In this document: positions 27,669-37,213 of the stretch, piece after piece | Numbering within the stretch: the stretch's first letter is position 1 | Layout of the letters: the number at the start of each line of letters is the position of its first letter | Source of the DNA: Promicromonospora iranensis | GTDB lineage: Bacteria > Actinomycetota > Actinomycetes > Actinomycetales > Cellulomonadaceae | NCBI RefSeq assembly: GCF_028994775.1 | Contig: NZ_JAJQMN010000001.1 | Coordinates: forward strand, 124,001-188,000 | Length of the DNA: 64,000 bases | Direction of reading: 5' to 3' | Program-made: the position numbers and the translations under genes | The notes under the pieces: generated by a model | The model's input: the letters and a program-made list of their open reading frames with translations, nothing else | Database searches by the model: none | What the model was told of the DNA's origin: nothing

Positions 27669-29807
27669 GTGTCTGAGACCCCTTCGACGACCTCCGGCAC
27701 CCCCACGGAGCGCGTCACCCACTCCCTGGTCCGCGACGTCGACCTGCCCGGCGGCGCCGGCGTCCTCGCGCTGGTCACGCTCGACAACTGGCTCGACCAC
27801 ACCAAGCCGAACACCTTCGGGCCCGCCGGCATGGCCGAGCTCAAGGCAGCGCTCGAGGTCGTCCGCACCCGTGCGGAGGCCGGCGAGATCGCCGCCGTCG
27901 GAGTCACCGGCAAGCCCTACTTCGTCGCCGCCGGCGCCGACCTCAAGGGCATCACCGCCGTGCACGGCCACGACGAGGCGCTCGAGCTGGGCCGCATGGG
28001 CCACGCCGCCTACACGATCCTCGGCGACCTGCGCGCCGCCACGGGTGTGCCGACCTTCGCGTTCGTGAACGGCCTCGCCCTGGGCGGCGGCCTCGAGGTC
28101 GCGCTCAACTGCGACTACCGCACGGTGGCGTCCGACGCCGCGGCGCTCGGCCTGCCCGAGACCGGCATCGGCCTCATCCCCGGCTGGGGCGGCGCCTACC
28201 TCGTGCCGCGCCTGGTCGGCGTCGAGAAGGCGATCGAGGTCATCCTCACGCGGCCGGCGGCGAACAAGCCGTACAAGCCCGCCGAGGCGCTGCAGATCGG
28301 CCTGGTCGACGAGCTGTTCGAGGCCGCCGACTTCCTGGAGCAGTCCATCATCTGGGCGGCCAAGGTGGTCACCGGTGAGATCGAGGTGCCCCGCCGCGAG
28401 CTCGACCCGCAGCCCGTGTGGGACGCCGTCGTCGCTGCGACGAAGGAGCGGCTCGACGCCGTCGTCGGCACCTCGCGTCCCGCCCCGCACCGCGCGCTGG
28501 AACTCATCGCCGGCGCCCGAAACGCGACCAAGGCGGACGCGTTCGCCGCGGAGGACCAGGCCCTCGCGGACCTGATCATGTCCGACGAGATGCGCGCCAG
28601 CATCTACGCGTTCAACCTCGTCGGCGGTGGCAAGAAGCCGCAGGGCGCCCCCGACCCGGCCCTCGCCCGGCCGGTCACCAAGGTCGGTGTCGTCGGGGCC
28701 GGCCTGATGGCCGCCCAGATGGCGTTCCTCTTCGCGCAGCGCCTCGGCGTCCCCGTCGTCATGCGCGACCTGGACCAGGAGCGCGTGGACAAGGGCCTGG
28801 CGTTCGTCCGCGAGACCGCGGAGAAGCTCGCCGGCCGTGGACGCCTCTCCCCCGGCGCCGCGACCCGCATCGTGTCGTCGGTGTCCGGGACCACCGACAT
28901 CAACGAGTTCGCCTCGTGCGACTTCGTGATCGAGGCCGTCACCGAGGTCATGGGCCTCAAGAAGAAGGTGTTCGCCGAGCTCGAGGGGGTCATCGCACCC
29001 GAGACGATCCTGGCGACCAACACCTCGGCCCTGTCCGTCACCGAGATGGCGGCGGACCTGGCGCACCCCGAGCGCGTGGTCGGCATCCACTTCTTCAACC
29101 CGGTGGCCCAGATGCCGCTGGTCGAGGTGATCAACGCCGAGCGGACCTCCGACGAGGCCCTCGCCACGGCGTTCGCCATCACGAAGAAGCTTCGCAAGAC
29201 GGCGATCATGTCGGCCGATCGCCCCGGCTTCATCGTGAACCGCCTCCTGCTGCTCGTGATGGGCCAGGTCCTCGCCGCCATCGAGAACGGGACGCCCGTC
29301 GAGGTGGCCGACCGGGCGCTCGCGCCCCTCGGCTTCCCGATGCCGACCTTCGAGCTGACGAACCTGGTGGGGCCGGCAGTGGCGCACCACGTGCTCACCT
29401 CGCTGCGCGAGGACCTCGGCGACCGCATCCCGGAGTCGCCGGGCCTGGCCAAGATCGTCGAGGACGGCGTCCGCGTGGTGCTCGACGCGCCCGCCAAGGG
29501 CCTGCCCAAGCCGGTGGACCCGGCCATCCAGGAGGTCTTCGGCCCCGCCCGTCCGGGCGAGCCCGGCGTGCTCGACGCCGCGGGTGTGCTCGACGCGGTG
29601 CTCACGGCACTGACGACCGAGATCGGCCTCATGCTGGACGAGGGTGTCGTGCCCGGACCCCAGCAGATCGACCTCGCGATGATCCTGGGCGCCGGCTGGG
29701 GCTTCCACACGGGCGGCATCACGCCGTACCTCGACCGCACCGGCTACAGCGAGAAGGTCCTGGGCAAGCGGTTCCTGCCCGACGGCGTGGCGAACGTCCC
29801 CGCCTGA
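27669..29807 (+). CDS. fadB: Fatty-acid oxidation complex alpha subunit (enoyl-CoA hydratase / 3-hydroxyacyl-CoA dehydrogenase)
   Basis: A 712-residue fusion. The N-terminal hydratase has ALGGGLEVALNCDYR and GLPETGIGLIPGWGG, containing both expected Glu positions. The dehydrogenase starts near residue 338 with VGVVGAGLMAAQMA, where the third Gly of the usual GxGxxG is Ala. The conserved HFFNPV motif lies near 475, and the catalytic C-terminal helices follow. It starts with GTG 27669, 3 bp after the fadA stop. A strong hairpin ends the operon. Confidence 0.94.
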   Translation: MSETPSTTSGTPTERVTHSLVRDVDLPGGAGVLALVTLDNWLDHTKPNTFGPAGMAELKAALEVVRTRAEAGEIAAVGVTGKPYFVAAGADLKGITAVHGHDEALELGRMGHAAYTILGDLRAATGVPTFAFVNGLALGGGLEVALNCDYRTVASDAAALGLPETGIGLIPGWGGAYLVPRLVGVEKAIEVILTRPAANKPYKPAEALQIGLVDELFEAADFLEQSIIWAAKVVTGEIEVPRRELDPQPVWDAVVAATKERLDAVVGTSRPAPHRALELIAGARNATKADAFAAEDQALADLIMSDEMRASIYAFNLVGGGKKPQGAPDPALARPVTKVGVVGAGLMAAQMAFLFAQRLGVPVVMRDLDQERVDKGLAFVRETAEKLAGRGRLSPGAATRIVSSVSGTTDINEFASCDFVIEAVTEVMGLKKKVFAELEGVIAPETILATNTSALSVTEMAADLAHPERVVGIHFFNPVAQMPLVEVINAERTSDEALATAFAITKKLRKTAIMSADRPGFIVNRLLLLVMGQVLAAIENGTPVEVADRALAPLGFPMPTFELTNLVGPAVAHHVLTSLREDLGDRIPESPGLAKIVEDGVRVVLDAPAKGLPKPVDPAIQEVFGPARPGEPGVLDAAGVLDAVLTALTTEIGLMLDEGVVPGPQQIDLAMILGAGWGFHTGGITPYLDRTGYSEKVLGKRFLPDGVANVPA

Positions 29808-29845
29808 TCCCGGGACCGAGCCGGTAGCGTCCGGCGGCTTCACCC

Positions 29846-29896
29846 GGACCCTCCGACGACGAGCGCACACGACGTGCCCTCGTTGTCGGAGGGTCC
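29846..29896 (+). terminator. Hairpin terminator after fadB
   Basis: Arms of 18 bp (29846-29863 and 29879-29896), starting GGACCCTCCGAC, pair with only one G-T position around a 15-nt loop. It lies 39 bp after the fadB stop and just before the leaderless promoter of the next gene. There is no T-tract, as is common in actinobacteria. Confidence 0.75.
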
Positions 29897-29913
29897 CGCT
29901 ACGCTCTGCGAAC

Positions 29914-31695
29914 ATGACAGACGCCGGGCATCCGGGCACGCACGCGCACTACGTCGTCGTCGGCGACAACCCCCTCGCCTACCGCCTGACGCGGGCGCTC
30001 AGCACGCGGTTCAAGGGCACCGTGACGGTCATCGTGCCGGACAGCACGTCCCGGTACGCGCAGGAGATGCGGGCGATCGACCTGGACCGGATCACCCTCC
30101 TCGAGGCGGAGCGCATCGACGAGGAGGTCCTCGCGGACGCGGGAGCGGGCCACGCGTCCGCCGCCGCGCTCGTGCACCAGGACGACGGCGGCAACGTCGC
30201 CCTCGCGCTGCTGCTGCGCGAGGCCTGGCCCGAGCTGCACGTCGTGGTCCGGATCTTCGACGAGTCGCTCGGCCGGCACCTGGAGCGCGACCGCTGCACC
30301 GTGCTGTCCGCGTCCGCGTTCGCGGCGCCCGAGATCGTCGGCGCCGCGCTGCGGCGCCTCATCCGCCTCCCGGTGAAGCATCGCCGCCTCGTCGCCGTCG
30401 TGGACGGCGAGACGTCGCTGCCCACTCGCATGGTGCTGTTCGCGACCGCCGCGGACGGCACCGTCACGGCGCTGCCGAGCGCCGAGGCGCTGAAGGACCT
30501 CACGCCGAAGGTCCATCTGGCGGACGCCGCCGAGGAGGACGTGCTGCCGGAGGTCAAGGCTGACCTCGAACCCGACGAGGACGAGGTGGACCCGCACCGG
30601 CGGCGGCGGTTCGGCGAGTACGTCCGCACCCTCGCGATCACCTCGGGGTGGAACCTGCTGCTCGCGGCCGGTGTCCTGCTCGTGGTCGTGCTCGTCGGCG
30701 CACTCACGATCATGCTCGCCACCGGCTCGTCCTGGGCCGGCGCGCTGTACGAGGCGGTGCTGCCGTCCCTGGCCGGCAGCGACCCCGACCACGACGCGAA
30801 CCCGGTCGTCAAGGTCACCCAGGTGGCCCTGACGGTCGTGAGCGTCGCGGTCATCCCGTGGGTCACCGGTGTGGTGGTCGACGGCGTGGTGCGCACCCAG
30901 CGCCTCCTCGACGCCGGTTCCCCGCTGCACCCGATGGCGGACCACGTGGTGGTCGTCGGCCTCGGTGATCTCGGCACCCGCATCGTGCGGTCCCTGGACC
31001 GGCGCGGGGTGCCGGTGGTCGCCGTCGACGTCGACGAGTCCGCCCGCGGTATCGCCGTCGCGCGGGCCCGCGACGTCCCCGTGGTGATCGGCGACGCCCG
31101 CCGTGCGGCGATCCTGCGCGCCGCCTACGTCGACACGGCCCAGGCGATCGTGGTGGTCACGAGCGGCGGGGCGACGACCATCGGCGTCGGCTTCGCCGCC
31201 CGCAGCATCCCCCGGTCCAAGGACGCGACCCGCCAGCTCCGGACCGTGCTCCGGGTCTTCGACAAGGACCTGTCGCGGCGCATCCGGCGCGAGATCCCCG
31301 ACTCGGTCGGGCTCAGCTCCTCGTTCCTCGCGGCGCCGTCGTTCGCCGCGGCGATGATCGGCCAGGAGGTCAAGGCCACGGTGCCCTACCTGGACCGGGT
31401 GCTGGTGGTCGCCGAGATCATGATCATGGAGGGCAGCGAGCTCGCCACCATGCACCCGAGCGCCATCGACTTCGACGGCACGGAGGAGGACGGCGACGAC
31501 GTGAAGAGCCGGCTGCTGGCGATCCGCACCAAGAACCTCGGGGGCGGCGGGGGCGGCCGCACCATCGAGCCGTCGGAGGGCTGGTACCTGACCGGCGGGA
31601 CGACGATCGTCGTCGTCGCGACCACCGCCGGGCTACGGCGGCTGCGGGCGCTGGCGCGTACCCCGGCCCCGGGGAGCGAACCACCACTGGTCTGA
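29914..31695 (+). CDS. Membrane protein with two TrkA-N/RCK Rossmann domains and a filter-less two-span pore-like region
   Basis: A 593-residue protein. RCK domain 1 starts at residue 9 (HYVVVGDNPLAYRLTRAL). A membrane span lies at about 240-272, a loop ASLAGSDPDHDANP-type (SLAGSDPDHDANPV) and a second span at about 300-325. RCK domain 2 starts near 344 with VVVVGLGDLGTRIVRSL. The loop sits where potassium channels have TVGYG, but that filter is absent, so K+ conduction is doubtful. A long acidic linker (EPDEDEVDPH) precedes the first span. It is probably leaderless (TACGCT 29900-29905). Confidence 0.72.
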   Translation: MTDAGHPGTHAHYVVVGDNPLAYRLTRALSTRFKGTVTVIVPDSTSRYAQEMRAIDLDRITLLEAERIDEEVLADAGAGHASAAALVHQDDGGNVALALLLREAWPELHVVVRIFDESLGRHLERDRCTVLSASAFAAPEIVGAALRRLIRLPVKHRRLVAVVDGETSLPTRMVLFATAADGTVTALPSAEALKDLTPKVHLADAAEEDVLPEVKADLEPDEDEVDPHRRRRFGEYVRTLAITSGWNLLLAAGVLLVVVLVGALTIMLATGSSWAGALYEAVLPSLAGSDPDHDANPVVKVTQVALTVVSVAVIPWVTGVVVDGVVRTQRLLDAGSPLHPMADHVVVVGLGDLGTRIVRSLDRRGVPVVAVDVDESARGIAVARARDVPVVIGDARRAAILRAAYVDTAQAIVVVTSGGATTIGVGFAARSIPRSKDATRQLRTVLRVFDKDLSRRIRREIPDSVGLSSSFLAAPSFAAAMIGQEVKATVPYLDRVLVVAEIMIMEGSELATMHPSAIDFDGTEEDGDDVKSRLLAIRTKNLGGGGGGRTIEPSEGWYLTGGTTIVVVATTAGLRRLRALARTPAPGSEPPLV

Positions 31696-31751
31696 ACAAC
31701 TGACCCGGGACCGGCCCGTTCGGCGGTCCACCGGGCGCATAGCGTCAGGGC

Positions 31752-33065
31752 ATGCAGAACGGACTCAGCGTTCCCCAGGGGGCCGCGCTCACCCTCGGTG
31801 CCATGCTCGGCACCGGTGTCATCTCCCTCCCGGCCCTCGCGGCGGGCGTAGCAGGCCCGGCGTCCCTGGTGGCGTGGGCGGCGCTCGTGCTCCTGTCCGT
31901 GCCGCTCGCCACGACGTTCGCCGCGCTCGGCGCACGGCACCCCGACGGCGGCGGCGTGGCCACGTACGCCCGGCTCGCGTTCGGTGAGCGGGCGTCGACC
32001 ATGGTCGGCTGGGCGTTCTACGGAACCATCGGCGTGGGCGCTCCCGCCGCCGCGGGCTTCGCCGGCGCGTACGTCGCCGACGCGACCGGCGGCGGTACCG
32101 GCACGGCGCTGGCCACCACGGTCGCCATCATCGCGGTGTGCGCGGTCATGAACTGGTTCGACCTGCGGGTGTCCGGCACGGCGCAGCTCGTCATCGCCGG
32201 GGCGGTGGCGCTCCTGCTGGCGGTCGCCGTGGTCGTGGCGCTGCCGCATGCCCAGGTCGGTCACCTCACGCCGTTCGCCCCGCACGGCTGGGGCGCGGTG
32301 GGCTCCGCGGCGGCGCTGCTGGTCTGGGCCTTCGCCGGCTGGGAGATCCTCGGCTCGCTCTCCGCCGAGTACCGCGACCCGGCCCGGGACATCCCCCGCG
32401 CGACGGCCATCGCGGTGGGGGCCGTCGGCGTCCTGTACCTGGGCGTGGCGTTCGCGACGGTGGCGGTGCTCGGTCCGGCGCCTGGTCCCGCACCGCTCTC
32501 GGACCTGCTCGTGCTCGGGTTCGGGGAGAACGCGCGGCCCGTCACCACGGTGCTGGCCGTGCTGCTGACCGTCGGCGCGATCAACGTCTACTTCGCGGGC
32601 GGCAGCCGGATGGGCGCCGCGCTCGCCCGTGACGGCGCGCTCCCGCGATGGCTCGCCACCGCGCCGGGCCGCACCCCGCGCCGGTCCCTGGCGCTCATCA
32701 CCGCGGTCGCCCTCGGCACGACAGCGCTGCTCGCCGCCCTGCACCAGTCCACCGACGCGATAGTGCTCATGGCGACGGCCACGTTCTCCCTGCTCTACGT
32801 GGTGGGCACTGCCGCGGCGCTGCGGCTCCTGCCGCGGCGGGGCATCGGCTGGTGGAGCGCGGCCGTGTCACTGGTCGCGGCGACCGGTCTGCTCGTGATG
32901 ACCGGGCCGCACATGACGGGACCGGTCCTGGCCGCACTGGGCGGCCTGGCCTGGGCGACGTGGCGCCGGCGGCGGGCACGCGTCACGGCGGGGGCCACAC
33001 CGGCGGTCACACCGGCGGGCACGCCGTCAGCAGACGCTCCAGCACCCGAATACCTGGCCGGATAG
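31752..33065 (+). CDS. APC-superfamily amino acid permease
   Basis: A 437-residue transporter with about 12 spans. The first helix carries GAALTLGAMLGTGVISLPA, the unwound GxG substrate motif of the APC family, and EILGSLSAEYRDPARDIPRA is the helix 6 loop. TAGCGT (31740-31745) lies 6 nt before ATG 31752, so the message is leaderless. The substrate is unknown. The 3' end overlaps the convergent MocR gene by 59 bp, so the two transcripts are antisense there. Confidence 0.88.
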   Translation: MQNGLSVPQGAALTLGAMLGTGVISLPALAAGVAGPASLVAWAALVLLSVPLATTFAALGARHPDGGGVATYARLAFGERASTMVGWAFYGTIGVGAPAAAGFAGAYVADATGGGTGTALATTVAIIAVCAVMNWFDLRVSGTAQLVIAGAVALLLAVAVVVALPHAQVGHLTPFAPHGWGAVGSAAALLVWAFAGWEILGSLSAEYRDPARDIPRATAIAVGAVGVLYLGVAFATVAVLGPAPGPAPLSDLLVLGFGENARPVTTVLAVLLTVGAINVYFAGGSRMGAALARDGALPRWLATAPGRTPRRSLALITAVALGTTALLAALHQSTDAIVLMATATFSLLYVVGTAAALRLLPRRGIGWWSAAVSLVAATGLLVMTGPHMTGPVLAALGGLAWATWRRRRARVTAGATPAVTPAGTPSADAPAPEYLAG

Positions 33066-34458
33066 TGCTCGTGACCGCGCCCCCGAACCCGAGCACCACT
33101 CCGTCGCGATACGGACCCACCGCGTAGGTGCCGAGGGAGTCCAGGACGACCGACCGCCGTCGGGCACGCGCCACCAGCTCCCGCGAGTCCAGCAGTGCGT
33201 CCGCGGGCAGGTGGGCGGCCACATGCAGGCCCGCCGCCGTCGGCACCGGCTCGACCGGGAGGTCCGTCAGGGCGTCGAGCAGGATCTCGTACCGCTCGGT
33301 GTAGCGCGCCGAGGCCTTGCGGACGTGGCGGGCCAGCAGCCCGTCGTCGATGAAGCGCGCGAGCGCCGCCTGCACGTGCACGGCGCCGTGGCCGTCGGTG
33401 AGCTGGCGGGCGGCGAGCAGCGCGTCCCGGAGCGACGGCGGCGCCACCAGGTACCCGACACGCAGGCTGGGCAGCAGCGACTTCGAGAAGGTGCCGACGT
33501 AGACGACGCGGCCGTCCCGGTCGAGGGCCTGCAACGACTCCAGCGGACGGCGGGCGCGGCGGAACTCGCTGTCGTAGTCGTCCTCGATCACCGCTGCCCC
33601 GTGGCGTGCGGCGTGTGCGAGCAGGGCCCGTCGCCGGGCGAGCGACAGCGGCATCCCGAGCGGGAACTGGTGCGACGGCGTGGTGTAGACCAGACGTGCC
33701 TGCGCCGGGATCTCGTCGACGACCAGCCCCTCCGCGTCGACGGGCACCGGTACCACCCGGGCCCCGTGCAGCGCGAAGAGCTCCCGCGCCTCCGGGTAGC
33801 CCGGGTCCTCCATGGCGACGACGTCCCCCGGTTCGAGCAGCACGCGTGCCACCAGGTCGAGTGCCTGCTGGGAGCCGGTCGTCGCGATGACGTCGTCGGG
33901 CCCGGTGCGGACCCCGCGGGAGCCTGCCACGTAGCGAGCGACGGCCTCCCGGAACCGGGGCAGGCCCGCGGGGCCGGAGTACGAGCCCGCCGCGCGGCCG
34001 GCGGCGCGGGACTCCGCGACCAGGAGGCGGCGCCAGGTGTCGAACGGGAAGAGGCTCGCGTCCGGGATACCCACCCGGAAGTCGTGTGCGGGGACGGCCG
34101 CGTCGCCGCTCGTCGGATACGGGGACCACCGCCAGCCCGCGCGGGGACGCAGCGCGCCCGGACGGTGCCGCACGGGTGGGATGTCGCTCGCCGCCGCCGT
34201 GGCGTACGTGCCCGACCCTGCCCGCGTCTCCAGGAAACCCTCCCCGACGAGCCGTTCGTAGGCCTCCGTGACGCTCGCGCGCGAGACGCCGAGGTCCCTG
34301 GCGAGGTCCCGGGTCGAGGGCAGCCGCTCCCCTGCCGGGATCCGGCCCCCGGTCAGGGCCGCGTGCAGCGCGCGGTAGATGGCATCGGTGCGTCCGGTGC
34401 GCTGGCTCAGATCGACGGCGAGGTCCACCTGCCGATCATGGCTCATCCCGGCGGCCAT
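33007..34458 (-). CDS. MocR/PdxR-type regulator (GntR DNA-binding domain fused to an aminotransferase fold)
   Basis: A 483-residue fusion. The winged helix covers residues about 15-85 (DAIYRALHAALTGGRIPAGE), and a fold-type I aminotransferase domain follows, with the PLP lysine in YVGTFSKSLLPSLRVGYLV. MocR proteins sense PLP and often control vitamin B6 or amino acid genes. The convergent, overlapping APC permease is a possible target (inference). A second ATG at residue 5 is an alternative start. Confidence 0.9.
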   Translation of the reverse strand: MAAGMSHDRQVDLAVDLSQRTGRTDAIYRALHAALTGGRIPAGERLPSTRDLARDLGVSRASVTEAYERLVGEGFLETRAGSGTYATAAASDIPPVRHRPGALRPRAGWRWSPYPTSGDAAVPAHDFRVGIPDASLFPFDTWRRLLVAESRAAGRAAGSYSGPAGLPRFREAVARYVAGSRGVRTGPDDVIATTGSQQALDLVARVLLEPGDVVAMEDPGYPEARELFALHGARVVPVPVDAEGLVVDEIPAQARLVYTTPSHQFPLGMPLSLARRRALLAHAARHGAAVIEDDYDSEFRRARRPLESLQALDRDGRVVYVGTFSKSLLPSLRVGYLVAPPSLRDALLAARQLTDGHGAVHVQAALARFIDDGLLARHVRKASARYTERYEILLDALTDLPVEPVPTAAGLHVAAHLPADALLDSRELVARARRRSVVLDSLGTYAVGPYRDGVVLGFGGAVTSTIRPGIRVLERLLTACPPV

Positions 34459-34559
34459 GACAGCCGTTCGTTACGGTTCGGACTCATCGGGGCAATTCAC
34501 CCTGCTTGATCAGGCCTTTCGCCATTTCAGTGCAAAAGGAGCCCCTAGCATCGCGGCTC

Positions 34560-36107
34560 ATGAGCATTCAACCCGCGCCGCCGACGCCCCTCGCCGAGGA
34601 GCCGGCCGACGCAGTAAGCGACGCCGACGGCGAGGCTCCGCCGCCCACGTCGCCCCAGGACGCCGACGGCGCCCTTCCCTCCCCGGCTCGCCCGCTGACC
34701 GCCGCCCTGCTCAACCTGAGCGGACTAGGCCTCGGCTACCTGCACCTGCGGGCGTGGCTCCGCCTGGTCGTCGCCCTGGCCGCGACGGCGGGTCTGGTCT
34801 GGGTCGCGCTGCCGATCGAGCGTGAGCCGCTCGACGCCTGGTGGGCGGTGGGCTACCTCGGCGTGCTCGGCGTGCTCGCGCTCGACGCCGCGCTCCTCGC
34901 GCGGCGTCGGGCCCGGCGCGAGGTACGGCGTCCGACCCTGTGGTCGCCGGGTGCCGCAAGGCGGGTCGCATGGGTGACGCTCGCGGTCGTGCCTCTGCTG
35001 GGCGCCGCGTACGTGGTGACGCAGAACGAGGTGCTGGAACAGCACCTCGCCCACGACCTCGACCAGGCGGCGGAGAGCCTGGACGGGAGGCCCAGCGTCT
35101 TCGGGCCGTACGAGGACGTCTACGACGGTGCGTACGCGACCTATGTCCGGACCGCCACCGAGCACCCGCACACGCGCGCTGCTGACCGGGTTTCGGGTCT
35201 CATCGACGACCTGTACACGCAGTCCAAGGGCAACGACATCTGCAACGCCGTCGCGGCCGTGCGGCACTTCGCAAAGCCCGCGACGGCAGGACCGCTGCGG
35301 GCCGTCGCCCAGGAGGAGCTCCCGGGCGCCCTCCACGACTGCGGCCTGCGTTCCACGGAGCGCGGCGTGTTCGCCAGCGCTCGCCCCATGCTGGCCGAGC
35401 TGCTGGCTGATCATCCTGCGAGCGGCCCCGCCCAGAACCTGCCCCAGGAGCTGGCGGTGTGGCGGGACGGCCTCGTCAAGAAGCTGACGAGCAAGGGCGG
35501 CTGCACCGACACGAGGCAGGCGACCGCGTCGACGTCATTCCTCGCGGGGTTCGACTCCGGCAAGATCAATGCCCTGGCGGACAAAGCCCGCACCCAGATT
35601 CCGGCAGGCCTGCTCAAGTGTGGCGTGGCGCAGCTCAAGAACGAGCAGTACACGGCGGCGCTCCAAAACCTGGACGTACTGCTCGAGACGTATCCCAGGG
35701 CCAAGGAGGCGGACTACGCAGAGCAGGTCCGGATCGCCGCGGGCATCGCGTACCTGGACCCCAAGGCGGGCGTTCGGCTCCCGGCACGTGATGAACCCGA
35801 AGGAACGGTCAGGCTGACCGTCTTCAACTACAGCCCGGAACCGTTCGAGATGGTCTACACGGGGCCCGCAACGGGTACCGTCGTGATCGAGGGGTGCGAG
35901 GACTGCGTCCTGTACGAGAAGGGCGACCAGCCCGAGTGCACGGGTTACTCCCTGACGGCCCCGAGCAAGACGGTCACGATCCCGGCAGGCGAATACCTGA
36001 CGTCCACCCGTCGCGACGGTGTCATGGTCGGCTGGCGCGGCGAGAGTGTCCAGCGGGTGAGCTACACCGCCGACGACGGACTCTGCACCTGGGCCAACAA
36101 GGACTGA
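34560..36107 (+). CDS. Hypothetical membrane protein with TPR-like repeats and a C-terminal beta domain
   Basis: A 515-residue protein of unknown family. The first 45 residues are Pro/Asp-rich. Three spans lie at about 47-65, 75-95 and 135-155, then a long extracytoplasmic part with helical repeats (for example QLKNEQYTAALQNLDVLLET, TPR-like). The last 120 residues look beta-rich, with Cys pairs in GCEDCVLY and CTGY. ATG 34560 is chosen because TAGCAT (34546-34551) lies 8 nt before it, implying a leaderless mRNA. It might be an envelope-stress or phage-shock type scaffold, but nothing establishes that. Confidence 0.65.
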   Translation: MSIQPAPPTPLAEEPADAVSDADGEAPPPTSPQDADGALPSPARPLTAALLNLSGLGLGYLHLRAWLRLVVALAATAGLVWVALPIEREPLDAWWAVGYLGVLGVLALDAALLARRRARREVRRPTLWSPGAARRVAWVTLAVVPLLGAAYVVTQNEVLEQHLAHDLDQAAESLDGRPSVFGPYEDVYDGAYATYVRTATEHPHTRAADRVSGLIDDLYTQSKGNDICNAVAAVRHFAKPATAGPLRAVAQEELPGALHDCGLRSTERGVFASARPMLAELLADHPASGPAQNLPQELAVWRDGLVKKLTSKGGCTDTRQATASTSFLAGFDSGKINALADKARTQIPAGLLKCGVAQLKNEQYTAALQNLDVLLETYPRAKEADYAEQVRIAAGIAYLDPKAGVRLPARDEPEGTVRLTVFNYSPEPFEMVYTGPATGTVVIEGCEDCVLYEKGDQPECTGYSLTAPSKTVTIPAGEYLTSTRRDGVMVGWRGESVQRVSYTADDGLCTWANKD

Positions 36108-36121
36108 GCTCGGGTATGACC

Positions 36122-36163
36122 GCTCCCGCGCCGCCTAATTCGGTTCCCCGGCGGCGCGGGAGC
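36122..36163 (+). terminator. Hairpin terminator after the TPR-like membrane protein
   Basis: A perfect 14-bp stem (GCTCCCGCGCCGCC at 36122-36135 with 36150-36163) encloses a 14-nt AT-richer loop. It lies 15 bp after the stop codon, and no T-tract follows. Confidence 0.75.
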
Positions 36164-36182
36164 CTGTTGAATGCGTTCCGAC

Positions 36183-36815
36183 ATGACTACGTACTTCACG
36201 TCCGACCAGCACTTTGGTCACCTGAACATCATCCGCTTCTGCGACCGCCCCTTCTCCGGCGTGCCCGCCATGAACGCCCGGCTCGCCCAGCTCTGGAACG
36301 AGACCGTCTTCGACGACGACACCGTGTGGATGCTGGGCGACGTCGCCCTGGGCGCGCTCGACGAGTCGCTCGCCACCGTCGGCCGGCTGGCCGGACGCAA
36401 GATCCTGGTACCCGGCAACCACGACCGCTGCTGGGAGGGTGAGCGCGCGCTGCGCAAGGGCGACCCGGAGGCTCGCGAGCGGCGGCGCGCCAAGGAACGA
36501 CAGCGCTACCTGGACGCGGGCTTCGCCGAGGTCCACGACCGGCCCGACCCGGTCGCCGTCGGCGGGGTGAGCGTCGTGCTGTCGCACTTCCCGTACGAGG
36601 GCGACTCGCACGGCGAGGACCGGTTCGTGGAGTACCGCCCCGTGGACCGAGGCGCCTGGGTGGTGCACGGTCACGTGCACAACACCTGGCGGCAGCGCGG
36701 CCGGCAGATCAACGTCGGCGTCGACGCGTGGGGCGGGCGGCCCGTGCCCGCGGAGAGCATCGCCGAACTGCTGGCCGATGGCCCACGCGACCTGGAACCG
36801 CTGGGCTGGCGGTGA
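36183..36815 (+). CDS. Metallophosphoesterase, calcineurin-like
   Basis: A 210-residue phosphoesterase. Metal ligands are visible in TSDQHFGH (residues about 6-13), MLGDVALG, VPGNHDRCW and the C-terminal VHGHVHNTWR. The ATG at 36183 places the DxH motif at the usual distance. An upstream ATG at 36171 would add four residues. The substrate is unknown; relatives include small nucleotide or RNA ligase-associated phosphatases. A palindromic hairpin follows 48 bp downstream. Confidence 0.85.
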   Translation: MTTYFTSDQHFGHLNIIRFCDRPFSGVPAMNARLAQLWNETVFDDDTVWMLGDVALGALDESLATVGRLAGRKILVPGNHDRCWEGERALRKGDPEARERRRAKERQRYLDAGFAEVHDRPDPVAVGGVSVVLSHFPYEGDSHGEDRFVEYRPVDRGAWVVHGHVHNTWRQRGRQINVGVDAWGGRPVPAESIAELLADGPRDLEPLGWR

Positions 36816-36862
36816 CCCGGATGCCCCGGGTGACCCGGGTAGAGCCACGCTCGACATGACAA

Positions 36863-36895
36863 GAGCGCACGTTCTCAGGTGATGAACGTGCGCTC
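36863..36895 (+). terminator. Hairpin downstream of the metallophosphoesterase gene
   Basis: Perfect 12-bp arms GAGCGCACGTTC (36863-36874) and its complement (36884-36895) surround a 9-nt loop. It lies between the phosphoesterase and the opposite-strand HTH gene and may terminate both. Confidence 0.65.
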
Positions 36896-36982
36896 AGGCG
36901 TCAGGGTGCGCGGCGTCGCCGGTGTGCGAGGCACGCGCACTGCGTCAGCGGAAGCGCCAGGGCGCCAACCGCCGCGCGGGGG

Positions 36983-37213
36983 TCATGCGGATACGAGGGA
37001 CTCCGAGTCGCGGTGCTCGCGGTCCGACTTGTAGGACGCGATCTCCGCTGCGTTGAACATCAGGTCGCTGCCGACCATGTGGTAGTCGATCTCACCTGCC
37101 TCGAGAAGGTCGATGACGTGCAGCTTCGACACTCCCAGCAGACGCGCGGCTTCGAGCGCCGTCAGATCCTGGTGCGGTCGGTTGACTTCTGCTTCCAATG
37201 TGATTTCGTTCAC
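36983..37213 (-). CDS. Excisionase-type helix-turn-helix protein
   Basis: A 76-residue protein with a MerR-like excisionase fold: LTALEAARLLGVSKLHVIDLLEAGEIDYHMVGSD, of which ALEAARLLGVSKLHVIDLL is the HTH. Such small proteins serve as phage excisionases or as antitoxins paired with PIN toxins. No toxin, integrase or attachment site is visible beside it, so it is an orphan. Starting at GTG 37211-37213, it abuts a visibly AT-richer stretch, which suggests a mobile-element remnant. Confidence 0.72.
   Translation of the reverse strand: MNEITLEAEVNRPHQDLTALEAARLLGVSKLHVIDLLEAGEIDYHMVGSDLMFNAAEIASYKSDREHRDSESLVSA

Noticed and set aside
36983-37213. Type II toxin-antitoxin pair
   Set aside because: No PIN or other toxin gene is adjacent to the excisionase-like HTH protein.
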